From Lelliottia nimipressuralis (GTDB lineage: Bacteria > Pseudomonadota > Gammaproteobacteria > Enterobacterales > Enterobacteriaceae), in contig NZ_SOMG01000014.1 of NCBI RefSeq assembly GCF_004402045.1, forward strand, positions 62,001 through 126,000: a DNA stretch of 64,000 nucleotides, read 5' to 3'. Position 1 is the stretch's first letter. The number at the start of each line of letters is the position of its first letter. The notes under the pieces were generated by a model. It worked only from the letters and a program-made list of their open reading frames with translations. It was not told where the DNA came from and ran no database searches. The position numbers and the translations under genes are program-made. Below are positions 21,942-30,704 of the stretch, in pieces.

Positions 21942-23333
21942 ATGCTGGCCTTCCTCAATCAGGTGCGTAAGCCGACCCTGGATCTGCCGCTCGACGTGCG
22001 GCGCAAAATGTGGTTCAAACCGTTCATGCAGTCTTATCTGGTGGTCTTTATCGGCTACCTGACCATGTACCTGATCCGCAAGAACTTTAACATCGCGCAG
22101 AACGACATGATCTCGACCTACGGGCTGAGCATGACGCAGCTGGGGATGATTGGCCTGGGCTTCTCCATCACCTACGGGGTGGGGAAAACCGTTGTGTCCT
22201 ACTACGCGGACGGCAAAAACACCAAGCAGTTCCTGCCGTTTATGCTGATCCTCTCCGCTATCTGTATGCTCGGCTTCAGCGCCAGCATGGGCACCGGCTC
22301 CGTTAGCCTGTTCCTGATGATCGCCTTCTACGCCCTGAGCGGTTTCTTCCAGAGTACCGGCGGGTCGTGCAGCTACTCTACCATCACCAAATGGACCCCG
22401 CGCCGCAAGCGTGGTTCGTACCTCGGCATGTGGAACATCTCCCACAACCTCGGCGGGGCCGGTGCGGCAGGCGTGGCGCTGTTTGGCGCGAACTACCTGT
22501 TCGACGGCCACGTGATCGGCATGTTTATCTTCCCGTCGATTATCGCCCTGATTGTCGGCTTTATCGGCCTGCGCTTCGGCAGCGACTCCCCGGAATCCTA
22601 CGGCCTCGGCAAAGCTGAAGAGCTGTTCGGCGAGGAGATCAGCGAAGAGGACAAAGAGACCGAAGAAAACGAGATGACCAAATGGCAGATCTTTGTTGAG
22701 TACGTGCTGAAAAACAAAGTGATCTGGCTGCTCTGCTTCTCGAACATCTTCCTGTACGTGGTGCGCATCGGTATTGACCAATGGTCGACCGTGTATGCCT
22801 TCCAGGAGCTGAAGCTTTCTAAAGAAGTGGCGATTCAGGGCTTTACCCTGTTTGAAGTGGGCGCGCTGGTCGGCACCCTGCTGTGGGGCTGGCTCTCTGA
22901 CCTCGCCAACGGCCGTCGCGCGCTGGTGGCCTGCGTCGCGCTGGCGCTGATTATTGCCACCCTTGGCGTGTACCAACACGCCAGTAACCAGTACGTTTAC
23001 CTGGCGTCCCTGTTCGCGCTCGGCTTCCTGGTGTTTGGTCCGCAGCTGCTGATCGGCGTAGCCGCCGTTGGCTTCGTGCCGAAAAAAGCGATCGGCGCTG
23101 CCGATGGGATTAAGGGCACCTTCGCTTATCTGATTGGTGACAGCTTCGCTAAGCTGGGTCTGGGGATGATCGCCGACGGCACGCCGATTTTCGGCCTCAC
23201 CGGCTGGGCAGGCACCTTCGCGGCGCTGGATGCGGCAGCGATTGGCTGTATCGTTCTGATGGCGATGGTTGCGGTGCTGGAAGAACGTAAAATTCGCCGT
23301 GAAAATCGTGCGCAGAAATTAAAAATAGCCTGA
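21942..23333 (+). CDS. uhpT: Hexose-6-phosphate:phosphate antiporter UhpT
   Basis: The 463-residue antiporter of the MFS organophosphate family exchanges internal phosphate for external hexose 6-phosphates and also admits fosfomycin. Start [16 protein letters not shown], twelve helices and the block [15 protein letters not shown] agree with UhpT. ATG follows CTCAGGAGCAAACC. Transcription depends on UhpA. A strong terminator follows. Confidence 0.97.
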   Translation: MLAFLNQVRKPTLDLPLDVRRKMWFKPFMQSYLVVFIGYLTMYLIRKNFNIAQNDMISTYGLSMTQLGMIGLGFSITYGVGKTVVSYYADGKNTKQFLPFMLILSAICMLGFSASMGTGSVSLFLMIAFYALSGFFQSTGGSCSYSTITKWTPRRKRGSYLGMWNISHNLGGAGAAGVALFGANYLFDGHVIGMFIFPSIIALIVGFIGLRFGSDSPESYGLGKAEELFGEEISEEDKETEENEMTKWQIFVEYVLKNKVIWLLCFSNIFLYVVRIGIDQWSTVYAFQELKLSKEVAIQGFTLFEVGALVGTLLWGWLSDLANGRRALVACVALALIIATLGVYQHASNQYVYLASLFALGFLVFGPQLLIGVAAVGFVPKKAIGAADGIKGTFAYLIGDSFAKLGLGMIADGTPIFGLTGWAGTFAALDAAAIGCIVLMAMVAVLEERKIRRENRAQKLKIA

Positions 23334-23352
23334 GTGTGCAGGTGACTTCTTT

Positions 23353-23379
23353 GCCCGGTGTGTGATGCCGGGCTTTTTT
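23353..23379 (+). terminator. Terminator of uhpT
   Basis: GCCCGG pairs with CCGGGC across a nine-base loop and is followed by six T residues. Confidence 0.88.
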
Positions 23380-23396
23380 ATTCGCTGAATTAAGAC

Positions 23397-24197
23397 CTAC
23401 CCCAGAACAAAAATATCCCCTGTTGACGGGGTGACAGTGCCCGGCAACCATAAATTGCCCCATTTACCCGTACAATGGCAGCCCATTATTTTGTCGGGCT
23501 GTAAGCCGTGCAGAAACTGCCTGACTGCCCAGAGCTTACGCGGTGACGCACAGCGAAGATGGAAACCGCCGAAAATTGCATGGATATGATTGATGCCGGT
23601 TATTCTCTGGCAATGACGCACAATATCAATCAGCCCTCGGTGCCCACAGCCGATAAAAATGACCAGGCCACGGTCAGATTTATAAATCAGAACCCCTTCA
23701 TCTTTTACATAATCCGTATTCGCATTTTTACTGCCGATAACACCGTAGGCGTGCGGTTTTGCGACAGGGATCTCCCCTGACCACATAAAGCGCTCCCCAA
23801 TCTGGAGCGGGGTACTGCTGTATTCCATACGGTAGCGTGAATAATCATTATTCAGCGACAATTTTTTTAGTCTGGCGGTATACCCTGAAAACTGTATTGC
23901 CGAGTAGCGCTCGCAGGCCACGTGGGGATGGCATACGATTCGGCAATTATCCGGTAGCCACGGAACGCCGCCACAGTGGTCATAGTGCCCGTGAGAAAGT
24001 ACCGCTGCGGTCAGGCGAGTCAAATCGACCCCCATCAGACCTGCGTTATGCAGGAAGCTATCATCAGGACCGGTATCAAACAGAATGAAATCATTTTCAT
24101 CCTGTATAAACAGGCTGAGCCCTGCTTTAGCCCGCAATAAGTTTTTAGCGCCGGGGTTAGGTCGGTTCTCCAGCAGGACACTGATAGTTATGGACAT
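23397..24197 (-). CDS. Metallo-beta-lactamase-fold hydrolase
   Basis: The 266-residue cytoplasmic protein has the MBL metal motif SHGHYDHCGG (His69, His71, Asp73, His74), a further metal His in IGCGHRGLIDI, and the GGFHL segment near the end, the layout of the dihydropterin ribofuranosylaminobenzene phosphate synthase-like MBL group. The real substrate is unknown. ATG 24197 follows GGGAAAGAG; an 18-codon upstream extension has no support. It stands where E. coli has adeD/adeQ, between uhpT and yicN, and is convergent to uhpT. Confidence 0.85.
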   Translation of the reverse strand: MSITISVLLENRPNPGAKNLLRAKAGLSLFIQDENDFILFDTGPDDSFLHNAGLMGVDLTRLTAAVLSHGHYDHCGGVPWLPDNCRIVCHPHVACERYSAIQFSGYTARLKKLSLNNDYSRYRMEYSSTPLQIGERFMWSGEIPVAKPHAYGVIGSKNANTDYVKDEGVLIYKSDRGLVIFIGCGHRGLIDIVRHCQRITGINHIHAIFGGFHLRCASPRKLWAVRQFLHGLQPDKIMGCHCTGKWGNLWLPGTVTPSTGDIFVLG

Positions 24198-24394
24198 GTT
24201 CGCTCTTTCCCTGAAGTGATGATTCGTTACCGCCAGTCGTTGACCATACACCGTGGATATACAATCGTCCCCATAAAAACTAAAACAAGTTTTCTGCCCT
24301 TTTTCCAGCGCTTTTCAGTTCACTATTATGCTTCTGCCCGCTGTTGACGCCCTGCGTTTCCCGCTATGATGAGCGGCTAGTCTAAGGAGAACGC

Positions 24395-24847
24395 ATGGTC
24401 TGGATAATGCTGGCAACGCTTGCCGTGGTGTTTGTGGTCGGATTCCGTATCCTGACCTCAGATTCCCGCCGCGCCATCAAACGCTTAAGCGAGCGGCTGG
24501 GGATCACCCTGATGCCGGTCGAGTCGATGATCGACCAGTTCGGTAAAACGCCCGGCAACGAGTTTATTCGTTATCTTGAGCGCCCCGACGAGGCGCATAT
24601 GCAAAACGCCGCCCAGGTGTTGCTCATCTGGCAGGTCTGCATTGTCGATGGCAGCGAAGAGAACCTGCATACGTGGCACCGCTTGCTGCGTAAAGCCCGC
24701 CTGGCCGCGCCCATTACCGATGCGCAAATTCGTCTGGCGCTTGGCTTTATGCGCGAGATGGAACCCGATCCGCAGGAGCTTAACGCCTTCCAGCTACGCT
24801 ATAACCAGCTCTTCCTGCCGGAAGAGGGTGTGTTTTATCTGCATTAA
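24395..24847 (+). CDS. yicN: DUF1198 protein YicN
   Basis: A 150-residue protein with one N-terminal membrane helix (about 1-20) and a soluble helical domain, equal in length to YicN and in the expected syntenic position upstream of nepI. Function is unknown. The ATG follows CTAAGGAGAACGC. Its stop codon shares the palindrome TTAA with the stop of the convergent LysR gene, marking the left edge of the accessory island. Confidence 0.88.
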   Translation: MVWIMLATLAVVFVVGFRILTSDSRRAIKRLSERLGITLMPVESMIDQFGKTPGNEFIRYLERPDEAHMQNAAQVLLIWQVCIVDGSEENLHTWHRLLRKARLAAPITDAQIRLALGFMREMEPDPQELNAFQLRYNQLFLPEEGVFYLH

Positions 24848-25764
24848 GCCGTTTTTCCGCACAGGATATTTTGAGCGTTAAGAATTTCTTCTCTGTTTTC
24901 ATTGAGGCGGGTGGCGGCATAGATATCTATGTTTAACCTTTTTGCCTCCGCGTCCGTGAGTTCACGGTAGCAAAGTCCTTCCTGATTAAAGGTGCATTTC
25001 GACTGAGGCAGCAGCGCAAATCCTTTCCCTCTTGCGATACGGCTTAGCATCACGAGGGTATCATCCGGCTCTTTTATCCGCTTCAGCGGCGTTTTCATCG
25101 TATCAAAGTAGCTTTCGCATTTGTCGTAGAATGACGGGTTAGCACTTCTGGAAAACCAGAAAATGGGAAGATCGCTAATATCCTCCAGCGCGACTTTCTC
25201 TTTCAGGCTGGCAGGATGTAAAGAGGGCATTGCGATGAGCAACGGTTCCTGGCAGACCCAGCGGTATTGAACAATGTCTTCATGACCCGTTCCTTTTTCA
25301 CCGGTCAGCACCAGATCCAGCATATTTTTTGACAAGCTTTGCAGCAGTTGGGCAGACGTCAGGTCCGGCGTTTCGACATCATCTCCCGCGTTCATTTTTT
25401 GAAGCTGGGTATTCACGGGTTCAATATATTCAAAATTAAGCGTCCGCGTGAGCCCGATACGCAGGCTCGTTTCAGAAGAGAGAGGATCTTCTTTTAGATT
25501 ACTGATGTCTTTAAGTATTTTTTCTGCCTGAACAACCAGCGCACGACCTGCTTCAGTGAGGCTAACGTCATGCGTGCTGCGGCTGAACAACTGACGTTTC
25601 AGAACCGCTTCCAGACACTTTATCTGACGCGTCAATGGCGGTTGAGTCATGCGTAGACGTTCGGCAGCCTTACGGAAATTCAGTTCATGTGCAACAGCGA
25701 GAAAGCATTGTAATTGTTTGATACTGGGCAGGTTATTGCTGATTAAATGTTCTGCTGTGGCCAT
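24844..25764 (-). CDS. LysR-type regulator of the AfsA-like island
   Basis: This 306-residue protein has an N-terminal winged HTH (about 14-72, LNFRKAAERLRMTQPPLTRQI in part) and a LysR substrate domain (about 90-295). It is divergent from the eight-gene operon, the usual arrangement for a LysR protein that controls its neighbour with an intermediate as coinducer. The 187 bp spacer holds a 16-bp palindrome. Base composition is A+T richer than in uhp and ilv. The target and ligand are inferred only from position. Confidence 0.87.
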   Translation of the reverse strand: MATAEHLISNNLPSIKQLQCFLAVAHELNFRKAAERLRMTQPPLTRQIKCLEAVLKRQLFSRSTHDVSLTEAGRALVVQAEKILKDISNLKEDPLSSETSLRIGLTRTLNFEYIEPVNTQLQKMNAGDDVETPDLTSAQLLQSLSKNMLDLVLTGEKGTGHEDIVQYRWVCQEPLLIAMPSLHPASLKEKVALEDISDLPIFWFSRSANPSFYDKCESYFDTMKTPLKRIKEPDDTLVMLSRIARGKGFALLPQSKCTFNQEGLCYRELTDAEAKRLNIDIYAATRLNENREEILNAQNILCGKTA

Positions 25765-25951
25765 ACGTGAGTCCTGAATGCGAAAAGGTATTTAGTCTTT
25801 TTTCGATTTTGATATTACACGCTAAATGCAGGCAGCAAAACCCGTTTTAACAGTAATACAAAAAATATATTACAAATTTAACAATTCCAATTGTTTCCTG
25901 TATTGATAAATTTCTATCCGAATCCTCACTCAATCAATATTCGGAGTAATT
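25765..25951. promoter_or_regulatory. Divergent control region with 16-bp palindrome
   Basis: This A+T-rich spacer separates the LysR gene from the first gene of the island operon. AACAATTCCAATTGTT at 25880-25895 is a perfect inverted repeat with a two-base centre, about 60 bp before the operon start, a candidate operator. The first operon gene has the ribosome-binding site CGGAG at 25940-25944. Confidence 0.5.
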
Positions 25952-26563
25952 ATGTCGTCTAAATATGTACTGGTATCACGCTTCCCATTAAAAAATGCTT
26001 TTTCTGAAAAAGAATTCACTTCATTAAAAAGCAATGAAAACGTTCGCTACTATTCCTGTGAAGAAAACGGTGTTAATGAATTGCTGGAACTGCGCGCATT
26101 CAACGATATTAAAGAAATTGCGTGGGTTGAGAGTGAAATGGAATCCATGTTCCATCGTTTCTCTGATGTTCTTTCTGCCGATATTCGTCGCGAATTACTT
26201 AAGTTTGTTGAATCCCCGATTGATAATAAAAAGAACTTACCAGAATCAACTTATATCCAGCTTCGTCACGTTGAAGTGCCTGCGCATAACTATCAGCAGT
26301 ACCGTCAGTGGCGCGATGAAACCATTTTTAATGTGGTAAGAGATAACAAAGATAAGATTGAAAGTTTCGAAGCGTTTCATTCTCTGATCAGTGGCGTTCC
26401 GGGCGTAATGTTTATCTCCTCATTCAACGGCGATAAAGCAGCATATAAAGAAGCATTTACCAATGCGCGTTACCAGGAAATCATTCAGCAGGCCGGCGAC
26501 AACTTTATCACTGGCGGCAATGACGGCCTTTATACGCGCATCTACCGTGCTTGCTGTTGTTGA
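25952..26563 (+). CDS. Unknown protein, ABM-like alpha/beta-barrel candidate
   Basis: I do not recognise a named family for this 203-residue soluble protein. The second half (about 98-198: YIQLRHVEVPAHNYQQYRQWRDE then GVMFISSFNGD in parts) has the strand-helix-strand pattern of dimeric alpha/beta-barrel proteins (ABM/NIPSNAP-like), and the first half looks like a similar repeat, so a two-module protein is likely. It ends in three consecutive cysteines (RACCC). It is the first gene of the island operon, 10 bp before the AfsA-like gene. Its codons are A+T rich compared with flanking core genes, a sign of transfer. An enzymatic cyclase or monooxygenase role is only a guess. Confidence 0.75.
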   Translation: MSSKYVLVSRFPLKNAFSEKEFTSLKSNENVRYYSCEENGVNELLELRAFNDIKEIAWVESEMESMFHRFSDVLSADIRRELLKFVESPIDNKKNLPESTYIQLRHVEVPAHNYQQYRQWRDETIFNVVRDNKDKIESFEAFHSLISGVPGVMFISSFNGDKAAYKEAFTNARYQEIIQQAGDNFITGGNDGLYTRIYRACCC

Positions 26564-26573
26564 GGAACAATGA

Positions 26574-27350
26574 ATGAACTGTAAAAAGTTGGTTGTTGTT
26601 GGCGATAAATTTAATGAATTTGCCAACGGTAAAGATGTACTGACTATATCTCAGCTTGAATTATTGACTCAGATCCCTGCGAATATCATAGATAAAGAAC
26701 ACGAAATTATTGTTGGGCAGGGCGTGCGCAAGGATTTTGCCGGAAAAGTAATTTCAAACCAGGCAAGAAACGCAATTCATGGTAATAAACTAAAAATGTG
26801 CTCTCTGGAAAAACTGGTTAGCGACAAAAAAAATGCACATTGCCATAAAAAACTGGAACAGAACGTACTTATAGGACCTGCGGAACAGGCTGAGCATAAT
26901 CCCGACCTTTATGCGATGCCTCTGTTAATCGACGAACGTTGCGAATTGATGGCGGATCACCAGACGGGTCAGCATATTCAGGGAATGCTGCTGGTTGAAG
27001 CCAGCCGACAGGCCTTTATCGGCGTCACCGAAGAGTTTATTTACCAGCAGGAAAGTGGGCGCTATTACGTCATTAATAGCATGGCAATCAATTTTGCCAG
27101 TTTCCTGTTCCCTTTACCGGCGCTGGTCCATTTTGAATTTCTGGAAAAAGATATTAACGACCGCCGGGGGCGTTTCAAGGCTCAGGTACGCGTCACTCAG
27201 CACCAAACGCTTTGCGCGACAATGGATGTGTCGTTCACCGTCTATCCTTCCGCCCTGATTACAGAGAAAGAAAAATCTCTGGCTGAGGTTGCCATGCAGG
27301 CGGCCATCGTTCAGCAGCAAGGGGTGGTTCAGGGGGTAACGCATGCCTGA
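26574..27350 (+). CDS. AfsA-type hotdog protein (butyrolactone synthase-like)
   Basis: The 258-residue protein contains one AfsA-type hotdog domain over about 88-250, beginning HKKLEQNVLIG and with the diagnostic block DHQTGQHIQGMLLVEASRQA (about 128-147). In Streptomyces AfsA, such domains condense a beta-ketoacyl chain with dihydroxyacetone phosphate in gamma-butyrolactone signal synthesis. Streptomycete AfsA usually has two hotdog repeats; here the N-terminal 85 residues look different, so chemistry may differ. The gene is second in the operon, 10 bp after the first and overlapping the third by 8 bp. Confidence 0.8.
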   Translation: MNCKKLVVVGDKFNEFANGKDVLTISQLELLTQIPANIIDKEHEIIVGQGVRKDFAGKVISNQARNAIHGNKLKMCSLEKLVSDKKNAHCHKKLEQNVLIGPAEQAEHNPDLYAMPLLIDERCELMADHQTGQHIQGMLLVEASRQAFIGVTEEFIYQQESGRYYVINSMAINFASFLFPLPALVHFEFLEKDINDRRGRFKAQVRVTQHQTLCATMDVSFTVYPSALITEKEKSLAEVAMQAAIVQQQGVVQGVTHA

Positions 27351-28176
27351 ATTACGTAGCCAGAAATACCGTCTGGCTGCGACCACGCAGGGGCCGCTTT
27401 ACCCCCCTGCGGAGGTCATGGACGGGAAGGGTAATTTTGTCGTAGTTGGCATGGTGCCTGGGGATAACGGTTTGCAGTGGCGAAGCGTCATTGTCTCACC
27501 GAACAGCGCGCTTCCGGCATTTGGGGAAATCGCACCCTATAACATTCTGTGTGATATAGAAAAGATGCCCCAGGACGCGTTGAAGGACATTATTCTTCAT
27601 ACTCTTCCTTTACCCATTCCGATGAACAACTATCGGATGATTTTTGCACCGGAACAGCGGCCGCACGCCAACAAAGAAAAGAGGCCGAGCGTGCCGCTTC
27701 ATGACGGCTATATCGCGGACTATCGCAGCAGCGATGGAAAGCGAGACATCCAGCCTGTCACCCTCGCTGCCTGGCTTGAGGCAGAGGGAACTTTTGACGT
27801 CACGTTGTCCGAAGATAAAAAACGAGCACGGTTCACGTTTTCGTTCCGGAGTCTTGTTCCGGATAGCGTTTATACCGTGATGAGCCTCAGGGAAAACGAT
27901 TTAGCCTCTGAGGCGCCGAGCAGGCCTGGCCCGCTGGGCATACCCAACGTATTTATAACCGATAGCGAAGGCAATGCCGAATATTGGGCTGAGTTAACCG
28001 ATCCTTTTCCGGCACCGGAGAGGAAAGGAAACAGAATTATTAACGTAGTCGTACTTTATATGAGCTCGCGTCAGAGCTACGGCGGTGCAATTGGTTTTTA
28101 CGGTCTTGGAGGCGATATCCATGCCCATTTAAAACTCAAAGGCCGTTCCTTCGATGAATTTACAACTATAGAGTGA
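27343..28176 (+). CDS. Unknown protein of the AfsA-like operon
   Basis: I do not recognise this 277-residue protein. No signal peptide or membrane helix is evident. The N-terminal part (about 1-90) is rich in prolines and beta-strand patterns, and about 140-275 reads as a beta-rich domain (FTFSFRSLVPDSVYTVMSL, PGPLGIPNVFITDSEGNA). Its start overlaps the AfsA-like gene by 8 bp, so the two are co-translated and probably act together. It is followed after 7 bp by a tautomerase gene. Confidence 0.75.
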   Translation: MPELRSQKYRLAATTQGPLYPPAEVMDGKGNFVVVGMVPGDNGLQWRSVIVSPNSALPAFGEIAPYNILCDIEKMPQDALKDIILHTLPLPIPMNNYRMIFAPEQRPHANKEKRPSVPLHDGYIADYRSSDGKRDIQPVTLAAWLEAEGTFDVTLSEDKKRARFTFSFRSLVPDSVYTVMSLRENDLASEAPSRPGPLGIPNVFITDSEGNAEYWAELTDPFPAPERKGNRIINVVVLYMSSRQSYGGAIGFYGLGGDIHAHLKLKGRSFDEFTTIE

Positions 28177-28183
28177 GAAAAGT

Positions 28184-28408
28184 ATGCCGTTTGTTCATGT
28201 GATGACCTGGCCGACGAAAGATGAAAATCAAATCATCAGGCTACAGGAAGATATTACGTTTGCCGTTCACAAAAATACAGGTGCACCGCTGGATAAAATT
28301 TCCGTGGTGGTTTCTGAAATTCCGCCTTCCCGCTGGGCGGATGCAGGCGTGCCTGGTACGGATAAAGATTTCCCGGTTAAGAGTCGAAGAAAAAACTACG
28401 AGGAATAG
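28184..28408 (+). CDS. 4-oxalocrotonate tautomerase-family protein
   Basis: This 74-residue protein starts MPFVHVMTWP, so Met removal would expose the catalytic Pro1 of the tautomerase superfamily. The EIPPSRW segment is typical of 4-OT-like enzymes and length is near the usual 60-75 residues. It probably acts on a keto/enol intermediate of the island's product. It is placed 7 bp after one gene and 3 bp before the next. Confidence 0.8.
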   Translation: MPFVHVMTWPTKDENQIIRLQEDITFAVHKNTGAPLDKISVVVSEIPPSRWADAGVPGTDKDFPVKSRRKNYEE

Positions 28409-28411
28409 GCT

Positions 28412-29062
28412 TTGCGTAAACACGCCGCATTTTTTGACGTTGATGAGACGCTTATAAATATTAAAAGTATGTTTGATTTTTATGATTTCTGGTGCAGGGG
28501 AAATAATCAACACGGTCGTCTTCAGCGCTTTATGTCTCGCTTTCGCGCCGACGTAAAAAACGGTGTGCCAAGGGAGACGCTGAACCGAGAGTATTATCGC
28601 CAGTTTAAAGGTGTATCTCGTCGTTATCTGGACGAAATGGGTGAGGAATGGTTCAGGCGTAAGCTGGAAAATGAGTTTTTTATTGAGAGCGCTGTTGCAG
28701 CACTGAAAAAACATCAGCGCCAGAATATGTACACCGTATTTATATCTGGCTCTATGCTTCCGATTCTTTCACCCATTGCGAAATACCTTGGGGTAACGGA
28801 TGTACTCTGTGCGCCGGTCATAATAAATGAAGCAGGTGAGTTAACGGGTGAAATCGGCCTGCCGCAAACCATTGGAGCGGGTAAAAAAGACGCGCTTATG
28901 ACGTTTTGCCGGAATAAGGAAATTAACCCGGTGGATTGTTATGCCTACGGTGACGATCTTTCGGATATTCCAATGCTCGAAGCCATCGGGCATCCCGTGT
29001 GTGTGGGAGAGCATTCCGCGCTTACCAGATATGCAACAGAAAAAAATTGGCAAATTATTTAA
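28412..29062 (+). CDS. HAD-family phosphatase (SerB-like, subclass IB)
   Basis: The 216-residue HAD enzyme shows motif I FFDVDETL (nucleophile Asp9, acid/base Asp11), motif II FISGS, motif III lysine in GAGKKDAL and motif IV YGDDLSDIPML, with a helical cap as in phosphoserine-phosphatase-like proteins. It would remove phosphate from a small metabolite, attractive as the dephosphorylating step after AfsA-type condensation with DHAP. The start is TTG at 28412, with AGGA seven bases upstream and only 3 bp after the preceding stop. Confidence 0.87.
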   Translation: MRKHAAFFDVDETLINIKSMFDFYDFWCRGNNQHGRLQRFMSRFRADVKNGVPRETLNREYYRQFKGVSRRYLDEMGEEWFRRKLENEFFIESAVAALKKHQRQNMYTVFISGSMLPILSPIAKYLGVTDVLCAPVIINEAGELTGEIGLPQTIGAGKKDALMTFCRNKEINPVDCYAYGDDLSDIPMLEAIGHPVCVGEHSALTRYATEKNWQII

Positions 29063-29083
29063 ACTATCATTGAGGTAAGTAGT

Positions 29084-30304
29084 ATGACTTCAGAACTCTC
29101 TTTGCAAAATATGACGTTAAGGTCATGGCTTGCTTTATTCATTCTGGCTATTTCAACGTTTACTATTGTCACTACCGAACTGGCGCCGGTCGGATTATTA
29201 ACGCCAATCGCAGAGGGGCTACAGTCTTCGGAATCCGCGGTGGGCATGACCGTGTCGCTTTATGCCTGGGTGGGAGCGTTGAGTGCGTTGTTTGCATCCG
29301 TCTTTTTAGGCAATGTGGCCAAGAAACGCCTTTTACTCGTGCTCACCGTGGTGCTTCTGATCTCCAACATCATGGCCGCGACGGTAAACACCTACAGCAT
29401 GCTGCTTAGCGCCCGAGTGCTGGGTGCGCTTGCTCACGGTGCATTCTGGGCGATGATCGGCGCAACGGCGGTTGCTATCGTTCCTGCCAGATATATTGGG
29501 GCGGCGACGTCAATCGTATTTGGTGGCGTCTCCGCAGCAAGCGTTTTTGGCGTGCCGGTATCCAACTACATTGGTATTCACTTCGGCTGGCGGCAGGCAT
29601 TTTGGCTGATGGCCGCGCTGAGCGTAATTGCCTTTGTGGGTATTAGCGTGCTTGTTCCCCAGATCACCAGCAAAAGTGCGCTTGGCCTGGATGCGCTTAA
29701 AGGCGTGCTGAAATCGTCTACCTTGTGGAAAATTTACTCCGCTACCCTGCTGGCCGTTACGGCCCACTTTGCCGCCTTTACGTACATTGAACCCTGGCTG
29801 CACACGCAGAGTTTACTGTCCACCGCGTTTATTCCCGCTGTGCTTTTTGTTTACGGCATCGCGGGTCTGGCCGGTAACTTTCTGACCGGCGTGTTGATTG
29901 ATAAGTATCTCAAGCTGACGGTCTCTTTGTCTGTACTGCTGATCTGTGCAGTGCTGCTGTTCCTGGGCCTGTCTGGTTCCTCGCTCTCTGCTGCGTTGAT
30001 ATTCATCAGCATGATTGTCTGGGGCGTTGCCGTGTCAGGAATATTTGTCGGCTTCCAGACGTGGGTTTTACGTATGGCTGAAGATAAAGCTTTTCCGGCC
30101 TCCGCAATCTACGTTTCGTTTTTCAATACCGCCATTGGTATCGGCGCGTCGGTCGGTGCCTGGATGGTTTCAGCATTTTCAATGCCGCTCCTGTATATCG
30201 TCGCCGGCACGGCCATCGGCCTGTCCGTTCTGCTTGTCGCGGTTATTCCTGCAACGTTGACCGCAAAACAGTCCCCACTGGAGAAATCTTATGAGTCAAA
30301 TTAA
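29084..30304 (+). CDS. MFS transporter, probable exporter
   Basis: A 406-residue DHA1-type major-facilitator protein with twelve membrane helices, resembling the AraJ/SotB/NepI efflux branch (TTELAPVGLLTPIAEGL). Its position inside the biosynthetic operon, 21 bp after the phosphatase gene and overlapping the next by 14 bp, suggests it exports the product. It is related to nepI encoded a few kilobases downstream (33150-34340). Confidence 0.87.
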   Translation: MTSELSLQNMTLRSWLALFILAISTFTIVTTELAPVGLLTPIAEGLQSSESAVGMTVSLYAWVGALSALFASVFLGNVAKKRLLLVLTVVLLISNIMAATVNTYSMLLSARVLGALAHGAFWAMIGATAVAIVPARYIGAATSIVFGGVSAASVFGVPVSNYIGIHFGWRQAFWLMAALSVIAFVGISVLVPQITSKSALGLDALKGVLKSSTLWKIYSATLLAVTAHFAAFTYIEPWLHTQSLLSTAFIPAVLFVYGIAGLAGNFLTGVLIDKYLKLTVSLSVLLICAVLLFLGLSGSSLSAALIFISMIVWGVAVSGIFVGFQTWVLRMAEDKAFPASAIYVSFFNTAIGIGASVGAWMVSAFSMPLLYIVAGTAIGLSVLLVAVIPATLTAKQSPLEKSYESN

Positions 30305-30704
30305 TGACCGCACGCGCTATGGCAGAGAGATTATGGACCGTCTTGAAGCGGGACTTGCGGATAAAGTTACCCGCCGCCTGAGCGAGCTGGACCCGGGGCT
30401 GCCCGCCCTGATTACCGACTATGCGTTCGGGGATGTGGTGGGGCGTCCGGGACTGGATCTCAAAACGCGCGAAATGCTGACCGTCGCCTCGCTTGTGACG
30501 CTGGGTAATGCCATGCCGCAGCTGGAACTGCATATGAGAGGCGCGCTCAACACGGGCGTGACGCCGGAAGAGCTGCTTGAAATCGTGATTCAGATGGCGG
30601 TGTATGCTGGCATTCCCGCCTGTATGAATGGTCTTACTGCATACCGGGCGGCAATGGCCGCGACGGGTCATACCTTGCCAGGACTGAAAGGGGAAGGCGC
30701 ATGA
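30291..30704 (+). CDS. Carboxymuconolactone decarboxylase-family protein
   Basis: The 137-residue helical protein belongs to the CMD/AhpD-like family, with the typical stretch DLKTREMLTVASLVTLGNAMPQLELHMRGALN in parts and the C-terminal AGIPACMNGL helix. It lacks a CxxC pair, so an AhpD-type redox role is unlikely; a lactone or decarboxylation reaction fits better but is unproven. It overlaps the MFS gene by 14 bp and the thiolase gene by 4 bp. Confidence 0.82.
   Translation: MSQINDRTRYGREIMDRLEAGLADKVTRRLSELDPGLPALITDYAFGDVVGRPGLDLKTREMLTVASLVTLGNAMPQLELHMRGALNTGVTPEELLEIVIQMAVYAGIPACMNGLTAYRAAMAATGHTLPGLKGEGA

Noticed and set aside
21924..22979. Minus-strand frame of 351 codons opposite uhpT
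   Set aside because: Shadow of uhpT without any domain of its own.
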